Source: Apostichopus japonicus
Lineage: Eukaryota; Echinodermata; Holothuroidea; Aspidochirotida; Stichopodidae
Length of the DNA stretch: 64,000 nt
Reading direction: 5' to 3'
Assembly: GCF_037975245.1 (NCBI RefSeq)
Contig: NC_092575.1
Span: forward strand, 27,375,841 to 27,439,840
How positions within the stretch are numbered: the stretch's first letter is position 1; each line of letters starts with the position of its first letter. Positions 50,701 to 58,583 of the stretch are shown here, in pieces. Both the position numbers and the translations under genes were made by a program. The notes below the pieces were generated by a model. It made no database searches. It was not told the DNA's origin and saw nothing but the letters and a program-made list of their open reading frames with translations.

Positions 50701-52321
50701 TTGACCATCATGTTCGAGGCTCCCAAAAGTGTTATCAATTAATAATTATATCTCTTGATTTTTTGCTTTAAAGGATGTTGCTATGGAAACCCTATGGTTA
50801 CAGAACAGACACAAGGTAGAATTCCATATTCAGAATAAAGGGATCAAAGATACTGTCAATCTGGAAATAGAAGCAAGATATGAGATGTCTGCAAAGAATC
50901 TTTTCCAGTTTAGCATTCAGTTGCAGGTAACTTGATTTTGGTTTGAATTAACAAAAATAAATTTTGAATAAAAAGAGTTTACACGTTTCATTTTAGATTT
51001 ATCATAGCTACTGAGACTCCTTTTATATTTACCGTTTATTATTGTTTGTTTACCATTCTCTAAATTACATTCTCTTAATAAGTCATGTTTTATTTCTATT
51101 GAAATATTTTTTTTGTCTAAATTGATGAACTGATATCCATAATACAGGTTTAAAATATAATGTTACTATTTTACAACAATGAAAAGCCTTATGACAAGCC
51201 GTCTTCATATCACAAATGTAATACATACAAAGTACCCTAAACAATAAGTACTAAGTAACGTATCTTAACATTATCATTTAAGCCATGTTTTGATACATAC
51301 TATAAAGTGATAGAGGTGAGATATGCACAAACAAATTTTCTAGGAGAATCATCAAGCTTCCCTCATGTTTTCCTCTTCACAGATTGACCAATTACGACAC
51401 ATTGACCAAATCACATCTCCATTCCACCTTGTCCTACCTGAATGTGAGTAATTACGGTATTAACAATTAAAAAGCATGTTAACTAATTGTAGGCCGTATG
51501 TATAGTGTTGATGTTTGCTTTACAATCCTTTCATATATGTAATATACCTTTCAAACAGCAACATGTTATATACTGCGTACAATTCCTTACATATGAGACT
51601 TGTACACCTAATCCTACTTTGCATAGAGGAGTCAAGGATGCAGTTGCCATGTCAATATGTCTATAACTATCAGCTATTTGCAATAATTGATATTAAGGAA
51701 ACATCAGTTTTTGCACCAAAGCGACACTCTTAAAGACTGTCTATATAAACTATTGAAGTCTAACTGCAGGGAAAATAAAACTTAATGGAATTCAACCACC
51801 TGTTTCAAAGTAAACTTTCTGGAGTTAAATCATATTTTATGTTAGTTTCATTGAAATCTCTGAGCTTTTACGGTTTATTTTGCCGTGTTTGTAAGAAACA
51901 CATCACTGTTGTCTCACATTTCTGGATATTGTTTGCATAAAACAGGTTCAGTTTAATTCACTTCATGTTGAGTAATGAATTTAAAATATTTACAATTTCC
52001 TCTTCTTTCAACCTTACAGCCATCATCAAATCTTTTGATCAGCTAAAGCAGAATTTATCAGGACATCTTGATGTAGAACAATCTACCATGCTGGCAAATA
52101 TTTTCCAACTTCCTGAGGACGGAATTACTGATATCAAGAAGCACAAAACACCAGGAACTCTTTTGTTAGAGAAGCTGACCAAAAATTCACTAATGTCTCC
52201 CACAAACATCACAAAATTGGAAAATGCCTTAACAGAACAAGGAAATGAAGAATGTGCGAAACTTGTCAGAGATTTTAGATGGAAGAATCCTGTAGTTCAA
52301 GCAACAATGTGCCCAGAATAA
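33165..52321 (+). CDS. Gene B: double ZU5-UPA-death-fold protein with coiled coil, probably complete
   Basis: Exons: 33165-33175 (inferred), 35313-35581, 36308-36846, 37896-38033, 38447-38531, 39638-39961, 40655-41137, 41982-42208, 42669-42830, 43577-43729, 44450-44510, 45226-45542, 45896-46073, 46588-46911, 48986-49215, 49921-50064, 50774-50926, 51383-51443, 52020-52321. They sum to 4,161 nt, an open frame of 1,386 residues. Approximate domains: death fold 5-93, coiled coil 94-320, death fold 348-455, ZU5 500-616, UPA 617-817, death fold 818-923, linker to 982, ZU5 983-1090, UPA 1091-1286, death fold 1287-1386. The two modules share exon order and phases. No signal peptide or membrane helix is seen, so it should be intracellular. 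The family points to assembly of death-fold signalling complexes; the precise role is unknown. Confidence 0.85.
35313..35581 (+). CDS. Gene B exon: N-terminal death fold
   Basis: Encodes a DED-like helical domain (FDNLLMCSESMIDKNYCKEL, LLNYFKVPARESKDIM, TTLIHHLKEAGNVPVDDISH, LVAVLTV) and ends CAAG|GTTTGT in phase 1. If the TTATAG|AG acceptor is used instead, the exon starts at 35,311 in phase 0. An ATG at 35,341 would cut into the first helix, so a start upstream is preferred. Confidence 0.75.
36308..36846 (+). CDS. Gene B exon: coiled coil of 14-residue repeats
   Basis: 539 nt, phase 1 to 0. About eleven consecutive 14-residue units (two heptads each) of the type TEEERQQLTGRLKT and TEEERQQLKDTLKA. 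The two types largely alternate, so the DNA also repeats at 84 bp. The last units degenerate (TAAEIHYFRDEPKT). Leucine or phenylalanine recurs at heptad spacing in a charged background, predicting a long coiled coil for oligomerisation. The donor is GAG|GTTAGA. Confidence 0.85.
37896..38033 (+). CDS. Gene B exon: coiled-coil continuation
   Basis: 138 nt, phase 0 to 0, acceptor CATGGCAG and donor TTT|GTAAGT. It encodes ELEEAKSSLRATKDKLVKSQ followed by a glutamine/leucine-rich helix, continuing the heptad pattern. Confidence 0.8.
38447..38531 (+). CDS. Gene B exon: acidic linker
   Basis: 85 nt, phase 0 to 1, acceptor TTTTCAG and donor GCAG|GTAGGA. It encodes a Ser/Glu-rich linker (VKEEETLLEERKTL) between coiled coil and second death fold. 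The intron after it holds an AT microsatellite and a SINE. Confidence 0.75.
38673..38764. repeat. (AT)n microsatellite
   Basis: About 90 bp of nearly pure AT dinucleotide in a gene B intron. It adjoins the 3' end of a minus-strand SINE, so it may have grown from that element's tail. Confidence 0.9.
38765..38890 (-). mobile_element. tRNA-derived SINE
   Basis: Read on the minus strand, an A-box-like TGGCCCAGTTGGCAAGGGTG (38,858-38,877) is followed by a B-box GGTTTGAATCC (38,823-38,833) at tRNA spacing. A body then runs into the AT tail. There is no CCA-ready acceptor stem, so it is a SINE head rather than a tRNA gene. Body words recur at 39,137-39,199. Confidence 0.65.
39137..39199 (-). mobile_element. 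Partial second copy of the SINE body
   Basis: Shares ATGAAAACGTAATGAGAAGG, ATCCAGAAC and GTGAAAAA with 38,765-38,818 in the same orientation, then passes into a degenerate TATA/GTATAT microsatellite. It lacks the tRNA-like head. Confidence 0.65.
39638..39961 (+). CDS. Gene B exon: second death fold
   Basis: 324 nt, phase 1 to 1, acceptor ATTTCAG and donor CCTG|GTAAGA. DED-like, with LKLATLFRLPPAEIDMI, TPGITLINFMKTRNIINM and DVTNLQKGLVHIQL. The TPG-x-LL block also occurs in the C-terminal death fold (TPGTLLLEKL), supporting descent from one ancestral domain. Confidence 0.78.
40655..41137 (+). CDS. Gene B exon: first ZU5 domain
   Basis: 483 nt, phase 1 to 1, acceptor ATTTAG and donor GAAG|GTAATG. 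A hydrophilic lead-in (SDGREEHHDHSKDSLMERTE) precedes a clear ZU5: KCKGGTISIMGVDLTIPEDAL, TPLIKLEPEGLVLNKPAQLTIPHSAI. It aligns with the ZU5 at 46,588-46,911. The lead-in explains its greater length. Confidence 0.82.
41982..42208 (+). CDS. Gene B exon: UPA segment a, first module
   Basis: 227 nt, phase 1 to 0, acceptor TACTATAG and donor AAG|GTGAGG. It encodes ITWTEEKSIDWKLHPEKISL through HIFRIVPFIDG to VCFCKDSDEEYK. Its pattern matches segment a of module 2 (230 nt), including the basic-aromatic start and acidic end. The gene A equivalent would lie left of the window. Confidence 0.75.
42669..42830 (+). CDS. Gene B exon: UPA segment b, first module
   Basis: 162 nt, phase 0, partner of 330-491, with KLSLGNYTTFQVTRTL. 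The donor is AAG|GTTGCT, weaker than the GTTTGT of gene A. Reading through it stays open until 43,010. Confidence 0.75.
43577..43729 (+). CDS. Gene B exon: UPA segment c, first module (153 nt)
   Basis: Acceptor CATTAG, donor AAG|GTGAGT, phase 0 to 0. It encodes HVDIDHLCAASRVSHQF and is nearly identical to 1139-1291. Confidence 0.8.
44450..44510 (+). CDS. Gene B exon: 61-nt junction exon, first module
   Basis: VKNILLSPESQEILFRVLHP, phase 0 to 1, acceptor TTCTTCAG and donor CCAG|GTGAGC. One residue differs from gene A (V for G). Confidence 0.8.
45226..45542 (+). CDS. Gene B exon: third death fold
   Basis: 317 nt, acceptor CTTTCAG, donor ATG|GTTCGT. Same domain as 2794-3110 with about 15 amino-acid differences over 105 residues by hand count. 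It ends in a Lys/Glu-rich tail. Confidence 0.76.
45896..46073 (+). CDS. Gene B exon: linker before second ZU5
   Basis: 178 nt, phase 0 to 1, partner of 3467-3644 (VNFKMLIQEGYMRL, GRRLLLLAKEEH). Donor CATG|GTAAAT. Confidence 0.78.
46588..46911 (+). CDS. Gene B exon: second ZU5 domain
   Basis: 324 nt, phase 1 to 1. RGGEMFIAGVNLLVP, then PFVKFGPESLTLHK and LIIPHCGF. About 15 of 107 residues differ from gene A (4113-4436), clustered in strands and turns. Confidence 0.82.
47099..48605. mobile_element. Copy-2-specific insertion of unknown class
   Basis: Alignment with gene A breaks after TTAAATGA (47,097; compare 4,618) and resumes at ATCAATATCTC (48,611; compare 4,894). Gene A has about 270 bp of unrelated sequence at the same place. 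The insert starts TGTAGCCGG and has no large open frame. A solo LTR is possible, but I found neither a matching CA end nor a target duplication. Confidence 0.45.
48134..48212. repeat. 21-bp tandem repeat
   Basis: Almost four units of CCCATAATAATAAGAATACA type inside the copy-2-specific insertion. Confidence 0.8.
48986..49215 (+). CDS. Gene B exon: UPA segment a, second module
   Basis: 230 nt, phase 1 to 0, acceptor TTCTTCAG, donor AAA|GTAAGC. Partner of 5279-5508. The intron before it carries a copy-2-specific insertion (about 47,099-48,605). Confidence 0.76.
49921..50064 (+). CDS. Gene B exon: UPA segment b, second module
   Basis: 144 nt, acceptor ATTAATAG, donor GTG|GTTAGT. Partner of 7059-7202. 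The intron before it has the empty site of the gene A insertion. Confidence 0.76.
50774..50926 (+). CDS. Gene B exon: UPA segment c, second module (153 nt)
   Basis: DVAMETLWLQNRHKVEFHIQ; acceptor TTTAAAG, donor TTGCAG|GTAACT; partner of 8007-8159. Confidence 0.78.
51383..51443 (+). CDS. Gene B exon: 61-nt junction exon, second module
   Basis: IDQLRHIDQITSPFHLVLPE; acceptor CTTCACAG, donor AAT|GTGAGT; partner of 8619-8679. Confidence 0.78.
52020..52321 (+). CDS. Gene B terminal exon: fourth death fold
   Basis: 302 nt from the CCTTACAG acceptor to TAA at 52,319-52,321. DED-like (LANIFQLPEDGITDIKKHK, TPGTLLLEKL, ENALTEQGNEECAKLVRDF) and ending MCPE as in gene A. Confidence 0.82.
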
Positions 52322-52587
52322 TGACTGAAACCATATTGTGGGGTATTGTAAGCAAACAATGAATATTGTGAGATCATATCACCAGTGGTGATGTACGCAG
52401 GATTTTTCTCACTTGAGAGGAAGGAAGGAGACTTTTTGTACACACCGTTAATTACAGTCATAACTTTTAACCATAAGATTGATTACACCTGAAGGAGTTA
52501 CCTATATACAATATTCTTCTCCTTTAAGGAAAAACTGTTAAACAACTATGCTGCATTTAGAGAAAGGCTGGATCTCGAGTGAGATAC

Positions 52588-52593
52588 AATAAA
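52588..52593 (+). terminator. Candidate poly(A) signal of gene B
   Basis: AATAAA 267 bp after the stop codon. Gene A has AATAAC at the same point and would have to use another signal, for example AATAAA near 10,300. Confidence 0.4.
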
Positions 52594-52637
52594 TAAGGTA
52601 AGTGATTGGAAGTAAAACAGCCAATGTTTGGTTTTTG

Positions 52638-52728
52638 CAGAGCTTTCGAGCAAAACTAGCTCTTCATCAGTGCATGATCACCGAAAGTGACAAGGAGTAG
52701 CAAGAATTGAAACTATTTTATAAAGAGT
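52638..52728. repeat. Copy-2-specific block with GCTTTCGAGC motif
   Basis: About 90 bp absent from gene A's 3' flank, containing GCAGAGCTTTCGAGCAAAAC and CTCTTCATCAG. Similar words recur in many invertebrate repeats, which is recalled, not searched. Confidence 0.5.
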
Positions 52729-53065
52729 GCCGGCATGGTTGTGAAGTCAAAGCGACTGACTGGTTTCTGCTGGATTTAGCAGAAGTTTTGGAAAATAGGA
52801 TCATTTAATCCGTGTCGGATTATTTTAATCCGATTCCGTTGTAATTGCAAAGGAATTGTTTTGGTTTATCTGGGACGGCAAATCGTTCCTGATGTTTAAA
52901 CTGAATGGTGCCGTGGTCTTTAGGTTTAGTTCCCAGAAATATTCTTTTCCTTTCCTAGGTTTATCTGTTCAAGAATCGTTCCCAGGATCATTTAGATTTG
53001 ATCCTGGTATAAATTCAGTTTAATACCAGTATATATATTATACTGGGTTTGTCCACTCGGCTTGT

Positions 53066-53150
53066 CATATAATAATAATAAGAGTAATATTAACATTTAT
53101 ATAGCGCTTTACATAAGGAATATCTCAAAGCGCTTTACAAAGAATGCAGA
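53066..53150. repeat. AGCGCTTTACA-type repeat, copy 2
   Basis: Counterpart of 10,219-10,300. It is better preserved here (ATATAGCGCTTTACATAAGG, then CAAAGCGCTTTACAAAG). Confidence 0.5.
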
Positions 53151-53790
53151 GAAAAACCACTACTAATTTAAAGTACTTAGCAAAGAGGATGGTTTCGAGA
53201 TGAGACTTGAAAGTTTGAAAACTATCAAGTGCACTAAGAAAATCCAGCAAATGGGATAATAGGACATGATTGTTCAACTCCACAGGCTTAAAAATCTATA
53301 TAAATTGGATGAAAATATCCTCTGTCAGAAGTAACCAAGCAAAAAGGAGGTGGAAAAAAGAGGTGTAAGAGAGAGGTGTACGAGAGAGGTGGTGAGAAAA
53401 TTGCTTTACAACATGTTTAAGTGAATACTTTTGTCAAAAAGAAACAAATACATGAACCTCTGCTGGGTACCTGAGAATGGGATGGGTTGGTGGTGACTAC
53501 TTTGGCACAGATTGGGAGATAGATGTGTGTACATTATCTATGTGCTACTAAGTTGTCCCTTATAAGAGGGTGAATGTATGCAACTATAATATCCATGTAT
53601 TTCTCTTATAATGAAAGTTGTATATGATCTAGCACATATGGCATACTTAACAGATCCTGCATTTGTGGAAATTAAAAATACACAGTGGCCTCCTACTGAC
53701 TGTCTTACAGATAACTTGTCTCCATTTTGTTGTTGTTTGTTTGTTTTTTGCTCCCCGCTTTCTTTCTTTTCTTACCTTTGATAATGAATG

Positions 53791-54440
53791 AGAACTATGA
53801 AGTAAACCAGACAGCAAAACTGCAGTATGGTTACGATGATGCTACATGAATAATCTTAAAAGAATGTGACACACTAGGCTGTAGGATATAGCAAGGATGA
53901 ACAACATTACTTCAGTCTAAGTTCTACAGCAAAATTCATTGAGAAATGACAAATAATATTCACATTGGCAGCTGATGACCGAGATTTTCTTGTATTAAGC
54001 ATTAATCTCTACCAAAGAAAACAGGCTTCTTCCATTTACTCAAATAAGTTAATCTCCAACTGCCAACAGCCTCTCCTATTCTTATGAGGCGAAACACACA
54101 TGTTATCTGATAGGCTAGTTGGTGGGAGATAGGGTAGTTTATCAAAGAAGGTTTCCACAATTTGACCCCAAATGACCTATACCAAAGACAATGGGGATCT
54201 TGAACTCAACATGTCACAACGACATAGTTAATGTGAGATTTTTCCAAGCTTCCCAGCTTCTTGAGACATCGTGTTTACAAGCAAGGCGTGACACACACTC
54301 ATCCACCTGTAGGTTACTTTTATCATCGAAACCAGTATGAAGGAACTAGAGGGACCTGGATCTCCCTTTCCCTCTGTACGATACCTTACCTGGCCACTAA
54401 CAACTGATCGTTGGCGCGGCCTCATATATGGCAATCCGTT
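53791..54440. other. Intergenic, no gene seen
   Basis: Lies just right of the duplicated block. Nothing beyond short random frames. Confidence 0.5.
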
Positions 54441-54449
54441 TCACTTTTT

Positions 54450-54760
54450 ATTCGATATTTGTTGATATCAACAATTATTTGGTGATATTAGCATTATTAA
54501 ATGCTATCACCAATTAATGCTGATATCATCAAATCATTTAATTAAATCATCAGATAATTGTTGATATCAGCAATTCATTTGCTGCTATCAACAACAATTT
54601 ACTGATATCACCATTTCCAACATATCACTTATTAACTGGTGATATGAGGGACCCAATTGCTGATATCAGCAAATGATTTGCCAATATCAGCAATAGGATT
54701 GGCGATATGTTGGAATTGCTGATATCAACAATTCATTTGCTGATATCAGTAAGGAAAGCG
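54450..54760. repeat. Palindromic GATATC-word array
   Basis: About a dozen variants of TTGCTGATATCAGCAA, itself a palindrome, spaced about 20-30 bp apart. The flanks have weak inverted similarity: CCGTTTCACTTT on the left, and CGCTTTCCTTA read inward from the right. This suggests a degenerate foldback element. Confidence 0.65.
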
Positions 54761-54769
54761 TATCGAACG

Positions 54770-57700
54770 AACGTCTACAAAAGGAAATTAAAAACAAGCG
54801 CCATCAAAGGAACCTTATCCACAAAACCCTGCTAAATATGTAGTGGCCATATAAATTGAACTAGGAAGAATGCTAACATAGTGTATCGCCGTGTGTTGAA
54901 GCCATTGTTGCCATTTGCTGTGAAAATTAGAGCAATATGCTGAGAATTTTTCGGGCACCTACTGAAAGAAAAATAAAGTGCAATGATGTAGCTAAACGAA
55001 ATCAATAGTTAAAAAAAAGGCGTTAATGTCAAAAAATGTCACTGTTAATGGGCTGACATATTCTAGGTTTAAGTTATGACCTAGGCAAACCTAACTTAGA
55101 ACAAGGGCACAGCTCAAGCATATGCTTAAGTTAGGTGTAACACCAGGGGAAAGGATGTTCTGTGGTGACATTCCTGGGGGGTGGGGTGATGGGAGCTCTG
55201 GGTCTCTGCCGGTGAAGACAAAAAGGGAATATACATGTTGGTTTTAGTTCTAGTCCATGTTTTATATCTGCTACCGTGTTCTCTGACACCCTACTAGAGA
55301 GCTCTACATAAAAAGGAAAGAAAAATAATGTCTTATAAGTAAAAGCCATTTACAAATTAGATTAAGTGAAAATCTTAACATTACAAGAATAAGGAGCAGC
55401 ATGGCAAACAATTGAGTAAGACACTTAAATAAATGTAAGTAAAACTTAGGGACGTGTACACTGAAATGAGAATCCTCCTATAAAAGTTAATTAGGTATCT
55501 TGAGTACTCCTTTAATAATTAAATACAGGGATGGCTCCTTTAACTACATGTGGTCATGTGACCATGCACATAGTGAACATTATTTAAGTCCACAATTCCG
55601 TTAGGAATTAACTTGAAACTAATTTATGACAAAGCAAAAACAAATGACGGTTATTCCCCTAATAACCATTTGCTTGTCGGTTATTCCCCTTATAACCATT
55701 TAACCTCGACTTGTAGCATATCAAAATGGCAGCTATAACAATGGTTGCATGTTAGCTAACTTTCCAAAGTTATAATTAAAAAGGTGTACATATTTCCCAG
55801 TCCAAGAAATTAATCTCTTTTGAAAACCCAAGAGAAGTATCAAACATTTAGTTAAAACAACCTCCCAGTACACATTAATAACATGTCAATAAAAACAACT
55901 CGGCCTCAAGTTCACATTGACATTACAAACATGAGTTAAGACTATTACATCTAACGACGCATGGGCGCGGCGATAATACTAGTACTTCACTAAATGAGAG
56001 CGCTATGTAAAAATATAAGTTCCATATGATGTACGGCTACAATACAAATTGTTCATGTGACGTACGTAAATTACGATCTTTAGAACCATTGAGATCCTTT
56101 AGTATGAAGACATAAAATTATGATAAAGGTTGATAAAAGGTTCTGGAAAAGCACTTATAATTTTATTTACGAAATCTTAACTCAGCATTGTAGATATTGG
56201 ATTGAAAAGCTACCAAGTATGCTGAAAAGTTTAGCCTAGTCTATACTACTCAGGAAGTAGCCTACCATTGCTATAGAAATAGGCCAACTGTAACTTTGAG
56301 TTTGAACTTGATCGAGAGTAACAAAATGTAATCATGAATTACAGAACCCTTGTTTGCTTAAAAGATATGGAAAAGAAGAGAAATTATGTAATTACCTCAT
56401 AAAGCTGTTAAAGTAACAACTTTAACTGCTGCAATAACGTAATTAGAAGATAAATGGAAATCTTGGTGATGTTGTGTTAACTAGTGAAAGCCTTAACGTT
56501 GTGTCTTAGAACAATAGATTTCAAGGCTACCCCACGTCCTGAGGGTCTCCCAATCTGAGCGGAAGGGTTTGACAAGTTCCGGTCAAGTTTAATTCTAACG
56601 CAGGCCAGCTATGTCAAAATGGCATGGCTCTACATAGCTAAGCCTATCTTCCTAGTATTGAATTGTTAGCCCAGGACATCATAACCGTCATCCAATGTTA
56701 TTTTGGCATGTGGATCTGTCGTTAGGCATACAGTTCAGTAAAATGAGGTGGTGGACTGGTGATAATTGTTGCCTTTAGGCTTTAATCATATCGCATCGGA
56801 AAAGACAGTCGTACGTAACCGGTCTAGAGGCCTAGGCTAACTTATATCCAGGGTCCAGTGAATAACAATACAGCAGCTGAGCAGACGACACTAGTAAAGT
56901 ATTAAAATTCCTATGCAATTGCTTCTACTATCGCTTCCTAAGAATTACCTTGTGAAATTGCAGTTCACTGCCACATTTTTGACGACTTTGGCACCCAAAT
57001 GCGGCACACAATATCACCAATTCGAGTGATTTATGTCAACTTTTCACTTTAGTTATGTAAAAGACGTACTTTCTTGCTGTAAAAGCCTAGCGCCACCAGT
57101 TGGATGAGTGGCTTCAGTATATGTCTCATGATGTCATTCTTCCTACTTCAATTGCTATGGCAGTGACCTGGTCTTGTACTAGTGTAATAGAGTAGACAGT
57201 ACTTATGTACATATTTCGATATATGCCGGTGCAGCAGTACTAACTGTCGCAAATATCCCATATTCAGTACATTCTGTCCTAGTCCCACTAGGACAATGTA
57301 TACTGGATTTACCAGTACATTTGGTCTCCCGGACCTATTGTACTGGGCCAGTTGGTACAGACTGTCTCCCCGGACAGTATATGCTATGGTTCAACTAAGG
57401 GGGGGGGGGGAATTATTTGACGGTCGTATATTTTGTTATTAATTGTGTCCCCCTGAACACAATGTCCGCCCTAGCAGGTACGTTAGAGTAGCAAAAATTT
57501 AATTAGTAATGGACTCTGGCAATATCCGTATTATTAGCAAATTTGTCACATTTCGGCCTCCGTATATTTAGCAGTAAGTCGATCGAGAGGACAACTTAAA
57601 CCGGAAAAGTTAGCAGAAAACGTGAGACGAACTGCCGAAATTCTAAGAGATTAGAGCTAATCAAGTGGTTTCACAAAAAATAAAACAGAGAAGGATCTTA

Positions 57701-57845
57701 TGGAGACAAAGGCAGTCTTTCATACTGGCTGAAAATGGAACTCTTGCATACCGAAAATGAATGAAAGTTTTGCTATCTAGGGCTTCTCAACTCGCCCAAA
57801 TCGAAGCTAAGGTAATGTCTGTAACTTACAGTATAGGATACACAC
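54770..57845. other. Intergenic, no gene seen
   Basis: No supported gene. It holds a two-unit repeat at 55,647-55,700 and a cluster of small hairpins at 57,265-57,380. A G run of about 11 bp follows at about 57,400. Confidence 0.45.
55647..55700. repeat. Two-unit tandem hairpin repeat
   Basis: CGGTTATTCCCCTAATAACC and a near-identical second unit about 30 bp on. Each can fold (GGTTAT / ATAACC). Confidence 0.7.
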
Positions 57846-57851
57846 TATGCC

Positions 57852-58579
57852 TTATGGCGGGTCATCAGTCTCAAATCTTGGTAAATCGACATATACCAAT
57901 TTCTTTCGGCTTAAACCAGTTTCTAGCAGCTTAAATTGACTTCTATCGATTTAAATCGACAAATACCAGTTTAATTCTACATATCAACGAATTTTCACAT
58001 GTCAATCATCACCGAAATCGGGATTTGGAATATGTTAATGAACTAAATCGATGATATGTCGATTTAAATAGGTAGTTGTCAATTTGAGTTGCTAGAAACT
58101 GGTATAAGTCCAAGGAAATTGACTTCTACCGATTTAATTCCACATATCATCGATTTAAACTGGTAGATGTCGACTTAAATTGACATATACCGATGTATTT
58201 TACATATCATCGATTTAAATTGGTATATGTCTATTTAAATCGGTATATTCGATTTAAACTGGTAACAGTCGAATTCAATTGGTATATGTCGATTTAAATT
58301 GAAATATACCGATTTAATTCGACATATCATCGATTTAAACTGATATTTGTCGATTTGAATTAACATATACCGATTTATTTTACTTAACATCGATTCAAAT
58401 TGGTAATCGTCGATTTTAAATTGATGATATGTAGAATTAAACTGGTAAATGTCGCTTTAAATCGGTAGAAGTCTATTTAAGCTGCTGGAAACTGGTATAA
58501 GTCGAAGGAAATCGACATATGTCGATTTAAATCGATATAAGTTGATTCCCCACGATTTGAGACTGATGGCCCGCCATAA
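57852..58579. mobile_element. Foldback/MITE-like element with 26-bp TIRs and palindromic core
   Basis: The ends are inverted repeats of 26 bp with one mismatch, starting TTATGGCGGG and ending CAGTCTCAAATC (57,852-57,877 and 58,554-58,579). They are flanked by TGCC on both sides (57,848-57,851 and 58,580-58,583), a likely 4-bp target duplication. The 728-bp element has no coding capacity. Its core is an array of ATCGATTTAAATTGGTATAT-type words in both orientations. Confidence 0.8.
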
Positions 58580-58583
58580 TGCC

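Larger units (their letters stand above)
42480..53790. repeat. Segmental duplication, copy 2
   Basis: Direct-orientation partner of about 165-11,010, displaced by about 42.3 kb. Exons, introns and the 3' flank align, including the AGCGCTTTACA repeat. Copy-specific differences are a 1.5-kb insertion near 47,100, a roughly 90-bp block at about 52,638-52,728, and small indels. Confidence 0.85.
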
